A DNA stretch of 11,526 bases from the NCBI GenBank assembly GCA_002367255.1, contig DFBD01000064.1, positions 6,864-18,389 of the forward strand, given 5' to 3'. Below, in pieces: positions 1-7,948 of this stretch (the stretch's first letter is position 1; each line of letters opens with the position of its first letter). This DNA comes from Rhodobacterales bacterium UBA3089 (GTDB lineage: Bacteria; Pseudomonadota; Alphaproteobacteria; Rhodobacterales; Rhodobacteraceae). The translations under genes and the position numbers were made by a program. Under the pieces are notes generated by a model that did not search any database, was not told the DNA's origin, and saw nothing but the letters and a program-made list of their open reading frames with translations.

Positions 1-1920
1 ACTTACACCTGTTCGCTCGGCCTCAAGGGCGCGTTCCCGTTCGCCACGTATCCGGTTTTGCTCTGCCGCCGGATACGCCGTCAAAGGGGGCACATCGCCG
101 TAAAGAGCGCGCATCATGATGTCGCGCGCGATCGGGGCCGCAACAGCAGACCCGCCACCGCCGTGTTCAACTACCACAACCACCGCATAGCGCGGATTAT
201 CATAAGGCGCATAGCCTACAAACAGCGCGTGGTCACGCCGCTCCCAGGGTAAATCCTCGTTCTTGATGATGCCTGCCGCGCGTTCCTCCGTCGTGATCTG
301 GCGCACTTGCGAGGTTCCGGTTTTCCCGGCAAATATCATGTCTTTGTCAGCAATGCGCGAAGCATAGGCCGTGCCCTTCTTCTCGTTTACAACTGCAAAC
401 ATGCCTTTGCGAATTTTGTCGATATCAACGGTCGGAATATCAAGGGTTTCCAACGCACCCTTTGCTTGTGGAACACCCTCTATTGCCTTGATAAGACGCG
501 GTAATACCGTTTTCCCTGACGCGATCCGCGAGGTCATAACCGCCAGTTGCAGTGGCGAGGCCAAAACAAAACCCTGACCGATTCCCGCGTTCAGTGTGTC
601 CCCTTGCAACCATCCTTGGTCAAATACCCGCTGCTTATACGCCTTATTAGGCACCAACCCGCGCGAGATTGCGGGCAAAGGAATGTCATACTTTTCCCCC
701 AAGCCCAACTGCTTCGCTTTGACCGCAATCGCCTCGATTCCGACGCGCTTGGCGACCTCGTAATAATAAACATCGCAAGAATGCTTCAGGCTGTTAACCA
801 TATCAACCTTGCCATGTCCGCCGCGTTTCCAACAATGGAAACGCCGTCCGCCCAGCTCGTAATAACCAGGGCAGTACACTGTCTCGTCTGGCTTTATCAC
901 GTCGGCTTCGCGCGCCGCCAATGCCACAACCATCTTGAACGTAGATCCGGGCGGATACGCACCGGATACCGATTTATTCGATAAAGGCCGGTATTCATTG
1001 TCCCGCAACCCAACCCAGTCTTCCGTTGAAATACCGCGTATGAACAGGTTCGGATCGAAGCTTGGCGCTGAAGCCATCGCCATAATGTCTCCGCTGCGTA
1101 CGTCCATTACGATAGCCGAGGCGCTCTGCTCTCCCAGCCGTTCCATCGCATATTCTTGCAAATTCGTATCAAGCGTTAGCTGAATGTCTTCCCCCGCAAC
1201 ACCGTCATCACGCCCAAGTTCCCGCATAACGCGCCCGATGGAGTTCACCTCGATCCGGCTCGTCCCTGCCGACCCACGTAGCGTTTCCTCGGCATTGCGT
1301 TCAACACCGGTCTTGCCAATCGGATAGCGCGGAATTTGGAACAACGGATCAGGGTCCTCCATCCGTTCCAGATCTCTTTCGCTAACCGGACCAACATAGC
1401 CGACAATATGCCCGTATGTTTCGTCAAACGGATAGTTTCGCGTCAGCCCTACCTCGGGAATGACTCCGGGCAAAGCTGGTGCATTTGACGAAACCAGTGC
1501 AAACTCTTCCCATGTCAGATGTTCAGCCACAGTCACAGGCACAAACGCACTGCGCTGTCGCATGTCTTTATCAATTCGCGCACGACGTTCATCACTGATG
1601 GAGATTAGCTCGCTTAACCGATCCAGCACCACACCCGCATTTCCCGCCTGTTCGCGGATCATAACGATACGGTAATTCTGTTCATTAAGTGCAATCAGCA
1701 CCCCGTTACGGTCAAATATCAGCCCGCGATCCGGTGCCAACAGGCGAATGTTAATCCGGTTTTCCTCGGCCAACAGCCTAAACTCGTCCGACTGGTCGAC
1801 CTGCAATTGTCGCATACGCCACCCCAGCACACCGACCACGCCAAGCTGCATGCCCATCCACAGCAAACCGCGCCGTGTAATGCGGCGCTGGCGAATTCGG
1901 CTGGTGCGGGTTGGTTGCAT
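1..1920 (-). CDS. mrdA: Penicillin-binding protein 2 (PBP2), elongasome transpeptidase, 3' end beyond window
   Basis: Class B penicillin-binding protein that cross-links peptidoglycan during cell elongation, anchored in the inner membrane with its catalytic part in the periplasm. The frame is open for 640 codons from an ATG and is still open at base 1, so a few C-terminal residues are missing. A basic N-terminus precedes one membrane segment (about residues 19-37). A PBP dimer domain follows (LLAPDRGLIFDRNG near residues 57-70, and later RYPIGKTGVER). The transpeptidase domain has SxxK as S326-T-F-K329, the SxN-equivalent motif as S381-C-D383, and KTGT at K533. The start ATG shares one base with the mreD stop (TAATG), which points to translational coupling. 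It is the fourth gene of mreBCD-mrdA. The usual next gene, rodA, would lie beyond the left edge. No frameshift was found where checked. Confidence 0.96.
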   Translation of the reverse strand, partial: MQPTRTSRIRQRRITRRGLLWMGMQLGVVGVLGWRMRQLQVDQSDEFRLLAEENRINIRLLAPDRGLIFDRNGVLIALNEQNYRIVMIREQAGNAGVVLDRLSELISISDERRARIDKDMRQRSAFVPVTVAEHLTWEEFALVSSNAPALPGVIPEVGLTRNYPFDETYGHIVGYVGPVSERDLERMEDPDPLFQIPRYPIGKTGVERNAEETLRGSAGTSRIEVNSIGRVMRELGRDDGVAGEDIQLTLDTNLQEYAMERLGEQSASAIVMDVRSGDIMAMASAPSFDPNLFIRGISTEDWVGLRDNEYRPLSNKSVSGAYPPGSTFKMVVALAAREADVIKPDETVYCPGYYELGGRRFHCWKRGGHGKVDMVNSLKHSCDVYYYEVAKRVGIEAIAVKAKQLGLGEKYDIPLPAISRGLVPNKAYKQRVFDQGWLQGDTLNAGIGQGFVLASPLQLAVMTSRIASGKTVLPRLIKAIEGVPQAKGALETLDIPTVDIDKIRKGMFAVVNEKKGTAYASRIADKDMIFAGKTGTSQVRQITTEERAAGIIKNEDLPWERRDHALFVGYAPYDNPRYAVVVVVEHGGGGSAVAAPIARDIMMRALYGDVPPLTAYPAAEQNRIRGERERALEAERTGVS

Positions 1921-2465
1921 TATAAAACATACCCCAACCGATTGGGAAGATTGTCTTTCTTGTATGCGCGTATGCGCAAAACCCAGTGAAGAATCAACAC
2001 GACCAATGGATAACTCGCGACCGTACGCGCCCAATGCCAGATCACGTCGGAAAGCGTGTAAACACTGTCAAAAGATACAAATAACAACGTGTTTTGCAGT
2101 AGCAGCATTAATGCAAACAATACGCTGACATACACCCATTCCAACACAAACGGGATATCCCTGAAAGCTCTCTCGCTTAATCGCAACACTTCCATGCCAA
2201 CAAAAAGCACCAACGCCCACAGTCCCAACGGGCGCATCATAAAGGCATCGGCAAGAACGCCGAAAAACACAATTCCAACGATTGGCGCAGACGTAGGACG
2301 CCGAATTACCCACGCCGTGAACACCGCGAACATCACATCGGGAAATCCGATGCTATTGGCCGCCAGCCCCATAGGAATAATCGGTATGCCGATGGAAATA
2401 AAACCCAGCAACATAAACAGTAGTAGCTCAACCCATCGACGAGGTTTTGCCTCGGCCCCGCTCAT
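1920..2465 (-). CDS. mreD: Rod shape-determining protein MreD
   Basis: Small integral inner-membrane protein (181 aa) of the elongasome, thought to work with MreC in linking MreB filaments to the peptidoglycan synthases PBP2 and RodA. The sequence is highly hydrophobic. Likely membrane segments lie near residues 13-32, 38-54, 58-75, 79-92, 106-130 and 146-165, with a basic C-terminal tail (RIRAYKKDN). Its ATG overlaps the mreC stop by four bases (ATGA). A purine-rich ribosome site (AAGGGGG, about 6 nt spacing) sits inside the end of mreC. The MreD family is poorly conserved, so the name rests mainly on length, topology and its position between mreC and mrdA. That gene order is diagnostic. Confidence 0.92.
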   Translation of the reverse strand: MSGAEAKPRRWVELLLFMLLGFISIGIPIIPMGLAANSIGFPDVMFAVFTAWVIRRPTSAPIVGIVFFGVLADAFMMRPLGLWALVLFVGMEVLRLSERAFRDIPFVLEWVYVSVLFALMLLLQNTLLFVSFDSVYTLSDVIWHWARTVASYPLVVLILHWVLRIRAYKKDNLPNRLGYVL

Positions 2466-3334
2466 TCCTCGCCCCCTTCAGTAATGCCGATAATCTCTCC
2501 GGGTCCACCGATATCCTCGCGCGGGGTAACTTTCAGTACTCTGATAAATTCCAGATTTTCATAATCCGCCGCCAACCGCACTCTGAAATGCCCACGGGGG
2601 TCAATCGCAACCTGCCCGATCAGAATATCCGCTGGAAACACGCCGCCATCACCCGAAGTTATAACCCGGCTACCCGCTTGCACTCCGGCTTCAGAATCCA
2701 GAAAGTCCAGCGGTGGCACAATACTGTTATCCCCCCGAACAATGGCACGCCGCCCCGATGGGACAATAACCACCGGCACACTTGAACTAACATCCGAGAG
2801 AAACAATATCCGCGAGGTCACCTCCCCCACACCGGCAATCCGCCCGACCAATCCCAAACCGTCCACCGCCGCAGATCCATCCCGAACCCCGTCCTGCCGA
2901 CCGATATTCACCAACGCCGACTGGCTAAACGGGCTGCCGGAATCCGTCATCACCTCGCCCGTGATAAACGCCAGTCTGGGGTTCAGCTTAACATTGTTCA
3001 ACGCCAACAACTGCGCATTTTTCTGCTCCAGCTGCAAGGCGGCCTCGCGCCACCCCTTCATCCGCTGCAACTCGCCTCGCAATTCCTGGTTTTGCTCGTA
3101 TACCCGTGTGTACGATTGAAAGTCCGAGACCATCCGCGTCATAGAGGTGACAGGCACCAACGCCCATTCGAAACTCGGGAAAAACCGATCAACCAGCGCC
3201 ATCCGAAACCGTTCGGCGCGGGGATTATCGATACGGGACAGCAGAAACAAGCCAAGTAGCAGCACAAACAGGATACCGACGAGAAACCGGCGCAGTACCT
3301 TCCATGCATTGGCTGTAGATGTATCCTGCGCCAC
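2462..3334 (-). CDS. mreC: Rod shape-determining protein MreC
   Basis: Bitopic elongasome protein of 290 aa that assembles in the periplasm and contacts PBP2. After a short cytoplasmic N-terminus (WKVLRR) comes one transmembrane helix (about residues 16-33). A coiled coil follows near residues 72-113, rich in Q, E, L and R. The C-terminal part is the beta-rich MreC core with typical stretches such as ITGEVM, SALVNIGRQDGV, GLVGRI and ITSGDGGVFP. The start is GTG, supported by a good upstream site (TAAGGAG, about 9 nt spacing) in the 28-nt gap after mreB. No ATG fits as well. The acidic, Gly/Glu-rich tail (GITEGGEE) ends in a stop codon overlapping the mreD start. Confidence 0.95.
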   Translation of the reverse strand: MAQDTSTANAWKVLRRFLVGILFVLLLGLFLLSRIDNPRAERFRMALVDRFFPSFEWALVPVTSMTRMVSDFQSYTRVYEQNQELRGELQRMKGWREAALQLEQKNAQLLALNNVKLNPRLAFITGEVMTDSGSPFSQSALVNIGRQDGVRDGSAAVDGLGLVGRIAGVGEVTSRILFLSDVSSSVPVVIVPSGRRAIVRGDNSIVPPLDFLDSEAGVQAGSRVITSGDGGVFPADILIGQVAIDPRGHFRVRLAADYENLEFIRVLKVTPREDIGGPGEIIGITEGGEE

Positions 3335-3362
3335 CCTCCGGCACTCCTTAGTTAACCGTGGG

Positions 3363-4486
<1,124 letters not shown>

Positions 4487-4583
4487 GGGGGGCAAAATTT
4501 AATATTGGTTCGATAGATATAAGTTTTTGGCCCTCTGGCGAGATGCCGCCTATGCTTGGTGCAACTTCCCGCCAGTTCGGTAT

Positions 4584-6149
4584 TTATGCCATCGCCGCCG
4601 GTGCTGTTTTCGCGCGACGAACAATCAGCTTGTTCAGCGCGTTCACATAAGCCTTCGCCGACGCTACAACCGTGTCCGTATCAGAAGACTGGCCCGCAAC
4701 AATCTTGCCGCCCTCCTCCATCCGGACACTAACGGTCGCCTGCGCATCCGTACCCTCGGTCACAGCATGCACCTGATAAAGCGCCAGCTTTGCATCATGC
4801 GGAAACACCATTTTAATGGCGTTGAAAACCGCGTCCACAGGCCCGTCACCTGTGGCCGTAACCTCGTGCAACTTCCCGTCAACTTCCAGCGCCAAATCCG
4901 CTGTTTGCGGCCCTTCGGTACCACAAACCACACGCAGGCTTTTTAGCTGAATCGTATCGTTCGCCGTGTTCGTATCACTGTCCGTCATCAGCGCAACCAG
5001 GTCATCGTCAAAGACTTCCTTCTTGCGATCTGCCAATTCCTTGAACCGCACAAACACATCTTTCAACTGGTTGTCGCCCAGCGAATACCCCAGGTTCTCC
5101 AACTTGGAGCGCAACGCCGCACGGCCCGAATGCTTACCCATCACCAACGAGGTCTCAGACAGCCCAATATCCTCGGGCTGCATAATCTCGAACGTACCGG
5201 AATGCTTCAACATCCCGTCTTGATGAATCCCGCTTTCATGGGCAAACGCGTTCTTGCCGACAACCGCTTTGTTGAACTGCACCGGAAATCCCGAAACGGT
5301 CGACACCAAACGCGAGGCCTGCATGATCTTCGTCGTATCGACATTGTTGTGATACGGCATAATGTCATGGCGAACCTTCATCGCCATCACAACCTCTTCC
5401 AGCGCAGTGTTTCCCGCACGCTCCCCCAGACCGTTGATCGTACATTCAACCTGCCGCGCGCCGGCCTCGACCGCCGCCAGCGAATTCGCCGTCGCCATGC
5501 CCAGATCGTTGTGGCAATGCGTAGAGATGACAATCTCGTCCATGCCCGGCACGCGCTCCAACAACATACGAATAATGTCGGCACTTTCACGCGGCGCCGT
5601 GTACCCGACCGTATCGGGGATATTAATCGTCGTCGCCCCCGCCTTGATCGCAATCTCGCAAACCCGCGCCAGATAATCCTCTTCAGTGCGTGTCGCATCC
5701 ATGGGCGACCACTGCACATTGTCACAAAGGTTCCGCGCGTAAGTTACAGTGTCGTGGATTTGCTGCGCCATCTCGTCCTTGCCGATTTGCACCTGAAATT
5801 CACGGTGCAGCGGAGATGTGCCAATAAACGTATGGATCCGGGGTTGCCGCGCATTCTTCACCGCATCCCAACACCGGTCAATATCGCCGAAACTCGCCCG
5901 CGCCAGACCGCAAATCACGGTATTGGGGGCCGCCTTGGCGATCTCGGTCACCGCCTCGAAGTCCCCTTCCGACGCAATCGGAAAACCGGCCTCGATAATA
6001 TCGACGCCCATTTCGTCCAGAAGCGAGGCAATCTCGATTTTCTCGCTCAACGTCATCGTCGCGCCGGGGCTTTGCTCGCCGTCACGCAAGGTTGTGTCAA
6101 AGATCAGAACGCGGTTCTTATCCGACTGCGGATTAGTTTTAATGGTCAT
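4584..6149 (-). CDS. leuA: 2-isopropylmalate synthase
   Basis: Catalyses the first committed step of leucine synthesis, condensing acetyl-CoA with 2-oxoisovalerate to give 2-isopropylmalate in the cytosol. At 521 aa it matches the long, leucine-regulated form (E. coli 523 aa). The N-terminal HMGL-like barrel begins with FDTTLRDGEQSPGA (D18, R22, D23, E25). The metal ligands are H211 and H213 in STHCHNDLGMATANS, followed by NGLGERAGN (239-247). A linker with HESGIHQDGMLKH follows. The C-terminal LeuA allosteric domain (about 390-510) includes ATGDGPVDAVFNAI and carries leucine feedback inhibition. The ATG has an AAGGA site 9 nt upstream. The 80-nt gap to the upstream leader ORF holds the attenuator structures, so leucine probably controls both expression and activity. 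Confidence 0.97.
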   Translation of the reverse strand: MTIKTNPQSDKNRVLIFDTTLRDGEQSPGATMTLSEKIEIASLLDEMGVDIIEAGFPIASEGDFEAVTEIAKAAPNTVICGLARASFGDIDRCWDAVKNARQPRIHTFIGTSPLHREFQVQIGKDEMAQQIHDTVTYARNLCDNVQWSPMDATRTEEDYLARVCEIAIKAGATTINIPDTVGYTAPRESADIIRMLLERVPGMDEIVISTHCHNDLGMATANSLAAVEAGARQVECTINGLGERAGNTALEEVVMAMKVRHDIMPYHNNVDTTKIMQASRLVSTVSGFPVQFNKAVVGKNAFAHESGIHQDGMLKHSGTFEIMQPEDIGLSETSLVMGKHSGRAALRSKLENLGYSLGDNQLKDVFVRFKELADRKKEVFDDDLVALMTDSDTNTANDTIQLKSLRVVCGTEGPQTADLALEVDGKLHEVTATGDGPVDAVFNAIKMVFPHDAKLALYQVHAVTEGTDAQATVSVRMEEGGKIVAGQSSDTDTVVASAKAYVNALNKLIVRRAKTAPAAMA

Positions 6150-6182
6150 TTTAAGAAGTCCTTAGCATTTGGTTTGATATAA

Positions 6183-6236
6183 GGCGCGAAAGTTCTCCTC
6201 TGAGCGCGCGCGCCGATATACCGGCTCGCTCAGAGG
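6183..6236 (-). promoter_or_regulatory. Leucine attenuator: alternative RNA hairpins upstream of leuA
   Basis: On the minus strand the arms CCTCTGAGCG (6236-6227) and CGCTCAGAGG (6206-6197) pair perfectly over 10 bp. A 4-bp inner stem (GCCG/CGGC, 6225-6222 with 6215-6212) closes a TATA-containing loop. The left arm includes the leader peptide's stop codon. A second stem, GGCGCG (6214-6209) with CGCGCC (6188-6183), shares the middle segment and so excludes the first. It is followed by TTATAT, a weak U-rich tail. The arrangement fits classical attenuation: a ribosome finishing the leader masks the left arm and the downstream stem forms, while a ribosome stalled at Leu codons leaves it free to pair. 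The terminator is not strong, so control of leuA translation is an alternative. The folding was done by eye. Confidence 0.6.
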
Positions 6237-6295
6237 CTGCTAAGAAGTAGGAGGAGCACAGAAAGACCGCTAGCTGTCGCCGAAGTCGATTTCAT
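6230..6295 (-). CDS. leuL: Leucine leader peptide of leuA (21 aa)
   Basis: A short ORF of 21 codons starts 146 nt upstream of leuA. It begins MKSTSATASGLSV, continues with five consecutive leucines (CTC CTC CTA CTT CTT) and ends Ser-Ser-Leu-stop. Seven of 21 residues are Leu. This is the hallmark of a leader peptide whose translation rate senses charged tRNA-Leu, and the downstream gene makes leucine. The stop codon is embedded in the left arm of the following hairpin, as in known attenuators. No strong ribosome site is visible: upstream there is only GAGTAG about 16 nt before the ATG, which may mean near-leaderless or weak initiation. The peptide itself probably has no function after synthesis. 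It is too short for ordinary gene finders. Confidence 0.78.
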   Translation of the reverse strand: MKSTSATASGLSVLLLLLSSL

Positions 6296-6519
6296 TGTAA
6301 TATGTGCGTGTCTACTCATAGGGCGCACTATACGCGCCAAAATCAAAAGATAAAGTGCTGTTTGCATAAAATCTTGCGCTTACATAGGTGCGACAAAATA
6401 GCAAAATATCAAGGCATTCACTTGACGCATGGCAGATATGCATTAAATGCACTACTGAAGTGTCGAAAAAATGCCATATTACAGGACACACTCTTTAAGT
6501 TAAACGAGAAGGACGGCGT
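6296..6519. promoter_or_regulatory. Divergent promoter region between leuL-leuA and the small plus-strand gene
   Basis: AT-rich 224-nt spacer that must hold promoters in both directions. For leuA, the best -10-like hexamer is TATAGT (6332-6327, minus strand), centred in a perfect inverted repeat (GGCGC at 6322-6326, GCGCC at 6334-6338). No good -35 accompanies it. For the plus-strand gene, TTGACG (6422-6427) is a good -35. The -10 candidate TTAAAT (6443-6448) is only 15 nt downstream, which is short. That -10 lies inside the palindrome TGCATT-A-AATGCA (6439-6451). A second pair of half-sites, GGCATT (6413-6418) and AATGCC (6470-6475), brackets the same area. Promoter assignments are tentative, but the palindromes are directly visible. 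No RNA gene or further ORF was recognised. Confidence 0.4.
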
Positions 6520-6825
6520 ATGTTCGATTACGTTGATTCAACGGCTTTTGCCAACGACCAAGGTGCCCGTGCCCAGAAACTGTTCGCAGCAGTTGTTCTG
6601 GCGGCCCTTGATGATGCAATCGCCGATGACAAAAAATACGGTAATGGCCCCGAGGTTATTGCACGCTGGGCACGCTCGCGCGATGGCCGCGAAGTTCTTA
6701 TGTGCGCAGGCATCGACCCGAATGAACGTTGCGTCAAAGGCATGATGGAATTTGTCGGCCGTGGTGTTCGTACGTCCGTGGCGCTGTCACGCGAAGAAAG
6801 CGAGCGCCAAGCCGCAGCCGCTTGA
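6520..6825 (+). CDS. Small conserved Rhodobacterales protein, DUF6280-like, function unknown
   Basis: Soluble 101-aa protein with no signal peptide or membrane segment. It starts MFDYVDSTAFANDQGARAQKLF and looks mostly helical, with an Ala-rich helix (residues 20-36), a charged turn (DDKKYGNG) and the segment WARSRDGREVLMCAGIDPNE. The last 20 residues are charged and end in Ala repeats. From memory this resembles a family restricted to Rhodobacterales and catalogued as DUF6280. I know of no assigned function and propose none. The ATG has a strong site (GAGAAGGA, 6 nt spacing). It is a single-gene unit, with its own putative promoter in the divergent region and a strong terminator 17 nt after the stop. 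It was preferred over an overlapping plus-strand frame (6302-6745), which lacks a ribosome site and family features. Confidence 0.88.
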   Translation: MFDYVDSTAFANDQGARAQKLFAAVVLAALDDAIADDKKYGNGPEVIARWARSRDGREVLMCAGIDPNERCVKGMMEFVGRGVRTSVALSREESERQAAAA

Positions 6826-6842
6826 TTTATATACCTTATTTC

Positions 6843-6872
6843 AAAAACGGGCCCTTAGCGGTCCGTTTTTTT
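6843..6872. terminator. Bidirectional intrinsic terminator between convergent genes
   Basis: Arms AAAAACGGGCC (6843-6853) and GGTCCGTTTTT (6860-6870) form an 11-bp stem with one G-U pair and a 6-nt loop. On the plus strand the U tract is 7 nt, 17 nt after the stop of the small gene. Read on the minus strand the same hairpin ends in five Ts, so it can also stop transcription of the lipoprotein gene that ends at 6884. Confidence 0.93.
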
Positions 6873-6883
6873 ATGCGAAACTC

Positions 6884-7177
6884 TCAACAAGAAACCCGCG
6901 CTTCTGCCATCGCCTGATCCCCGGAAAACGAACCGGCAATAACCGTGCAGCCAGTAGCCAGCTGAATGGCAATCACCGCGCGCGGACCAATCATATCCAT
7001 GCTTGGCAACATTTCAAAATTCAACCGGATTACCCGCACCTCGTCGTCCAAAACATAGACGTCAAAGACCGAGCCCTCAATTGCAACCCGCACGGGTTCG
7101 ACACTACGGAACCGTCGGCCGGGTGAAGAACACGACACTACAACCAGAAAAATACACAGAAAAACAGAGAATCGCAC
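6884..7177 (-). CDS. Small predicted lipoprotein, function unknown
   Basis: With GTG at 7177 as start this is a 97-aa protein, MRFSVFLCIFLVVVSCSSPG..., with a compact lipoprotein signal peptide. The lipobox is V-V-S-C with the modified cysteine at residue 16, so the mature part of about 82 aa is probably tethered to a membrane from the periplasmic side. The mature part has alternating beta-like stretches (VRVAIEGSVFDVYVLDDEVRVIRLNF) and ends ATGCTVIAGSFSGDQAMAEARVSC, with two further cysteines that could form a disulfide. The same framework occurs, as I recall, in small uncharacterised Rhodobacterales proteins. The frame also opens at GTG 7207, adding 10 residues (MVGFSAIGGP). Neither start has a convincing ribosome site, and the shorter form gives the better signal peptide. 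It lies 67 nt after the next lipoprotein gene and ends at the bidirectional terminator. Confidence 0.7.
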   Translation of the reverse strand: MRFSVFLCIFLVVVSCSSPGRRFRSVEPVRVAIEGSVFDVYVLDDEVRVIRLNFEMLPSMDMIGPRAVIAIQLATGCTVIAGSFSGDQAMAEARVSC

Positions 7178-7244
7178 GGGGCCCCCAATTGCTGAAAACC
7201 CCACCACTACGATTAAAATGTTAACAAAACCCTAAGAAACCTGT

Positions 7245-7838
7245 TTACCCACCCAGATTCTGACCCTCGTCATCTTCGTATACATAAGTTGTCGTCACGT
7301 CGGGAATCTCGGCAAAGGTGTTCATAACTTTACCCGGGTAATAAGTCGTCGGGATATTATCGAACATCGCCAGTCCGTTCAAAACGGATGAAACGGAAAC
7401 CGCACAACGCAGCTTTCCGGTTTCCCCTTGTGCCACGGCGCGTTGGAAGACCAGCTCTGCTACTTCAGCCGAGACCTGAACTTCCTGCGCAACAACATAG
7501 TACCCACGCCGCGCATGATAGGATTTGTAATACGCCACCATGGCAGGGTGTATACCATAATTCACGTCCCGCGCATTCGGGCTGGTAGAATGGCGAAACG
7601 TTCCCGCCGGATCATATAAAACCTGCTGGGATGCGTTGATCAAAACGCCGGAATGCTCGCCAAAATCGCCACTTTCATTAACCATCGTCAAAAGCGTTAT
7701 CGAACTGGGTAACGGGCTGACATAGGCGGCCGACTGAATTTCCATGGACGAGGCCGCTGGTGCATTCCACTCGGACCCTTCACAAGCCATTAGAACAACA
7801 AGCGAGACAATTGAAACAACTGTACGAAATTTAAACAC
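7245..7838 (-). CDS. Predicted lipoprotein with a possible permuted NlpC/papain-like domain
   Basis: 197-aa protein with a lipoprotein signal peptide (FRTVVSIVSLVVLMAC, modified cysteine at residue 19). The start is GTG, fixed by a perfect AGGAGG site 5 nt upstream. The mature part has a beta-rich segment with E61-H62-S-G-V-L-I, then VLYDPAGTFRH (75-83), a helical region (97-109), YYVVAQEVQVSAEVAELVFQRA (113-134) and a conserved-looking C145 in LRCAVSVSSVL. An early histidine on one strand and a later cysteine heading a helix is the pattern of circularly permuted NlpC/P60-type folds, where His and Cys are catalytic. The assignment to this fold is an inference from motif order. The tail (YVYEDDEGQNLGG) is acidic. 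It could act on a peptide or acyl substrate at the envelope, but that is unproven. It is not obviously in an operon with its upstream neighbour, which ends in a terminator. Confidence 0.82.
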   Translation of the reverse strand: MFKFRTVVSIVSLVVLMACEGSEWNAPAASSMEIQSAAYVSPLPSSITLLTMVNESGDFGEHSGVLINASQQVLYDPAGTFRHSTSPNARDVNYGIHPAMVAYYKSYHARRGYYVVAQEVQVSAEVAELVFQRAVAQGETGKLRCAVSVSSVLNGLAMFDNIPTTYYPGKVMNTFAEIPDVTTTYVYEDDEGQNLGG

Positions 7839-7896
7839 AACACCCTCCTGAAAACATCAAACGAGCCTAGATGTTATTTTGTTTAAGGGAAACACC

Positions 7897-7923
7897 AAAA
7901 GAAAAGGCGCCTAAATTGGCGCC
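7897..7923 (-). terminator. Intrinsic terminator after cytochrome oxidase subunit IV
   Basis: On the minus strand two GGCGCC arms (7923-7918 and 7911-7906) form a 6-bp GC stem with a 6-nt AATTTA loop, followed by TTTTCTTTT (7905-7897). It starts 25 nt after the stop of the subunit IV gene. It separates that gene from the lipoprotein gene downstream. Confidence 0.85.
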
Positions 7924-7948
7924 AAATCATCACAACTATGCTATCAAA

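Noticed and set aside
4535..4575. Inverted repeat CTGGCG/CGCCAG just after leuA as a terminator
   Set aside because: The arms are 29 nt apart and no U-rich tract follows on the minus strand. I see no convincing leuA terminator, so read-through into mreB remains possible.
5130..6182. 350-codon plus-strand open frame antisense to leuA
   Set aside because: Same reason: Arg/His-rich translation with no recognisable domain, fully opposite leuA and without a ribosome site.
6302..6745. Plus-strand frame of 147 codons overlapping the small DUF6280-like gene
   Set aside because: It overlaps the better-supported gene at 6520 in another frame, spans the divergent promoter region and has no ribosome site or family features.
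7853..7875. Inverted repeat AACATC-N11-GATGTT upstream of the larger lipoprotein gene
   Set aside because: Six-base arms with an 11-nt spacer in AT-rich DNA can arise by chance. It may be an operator, but nothing else supports it.
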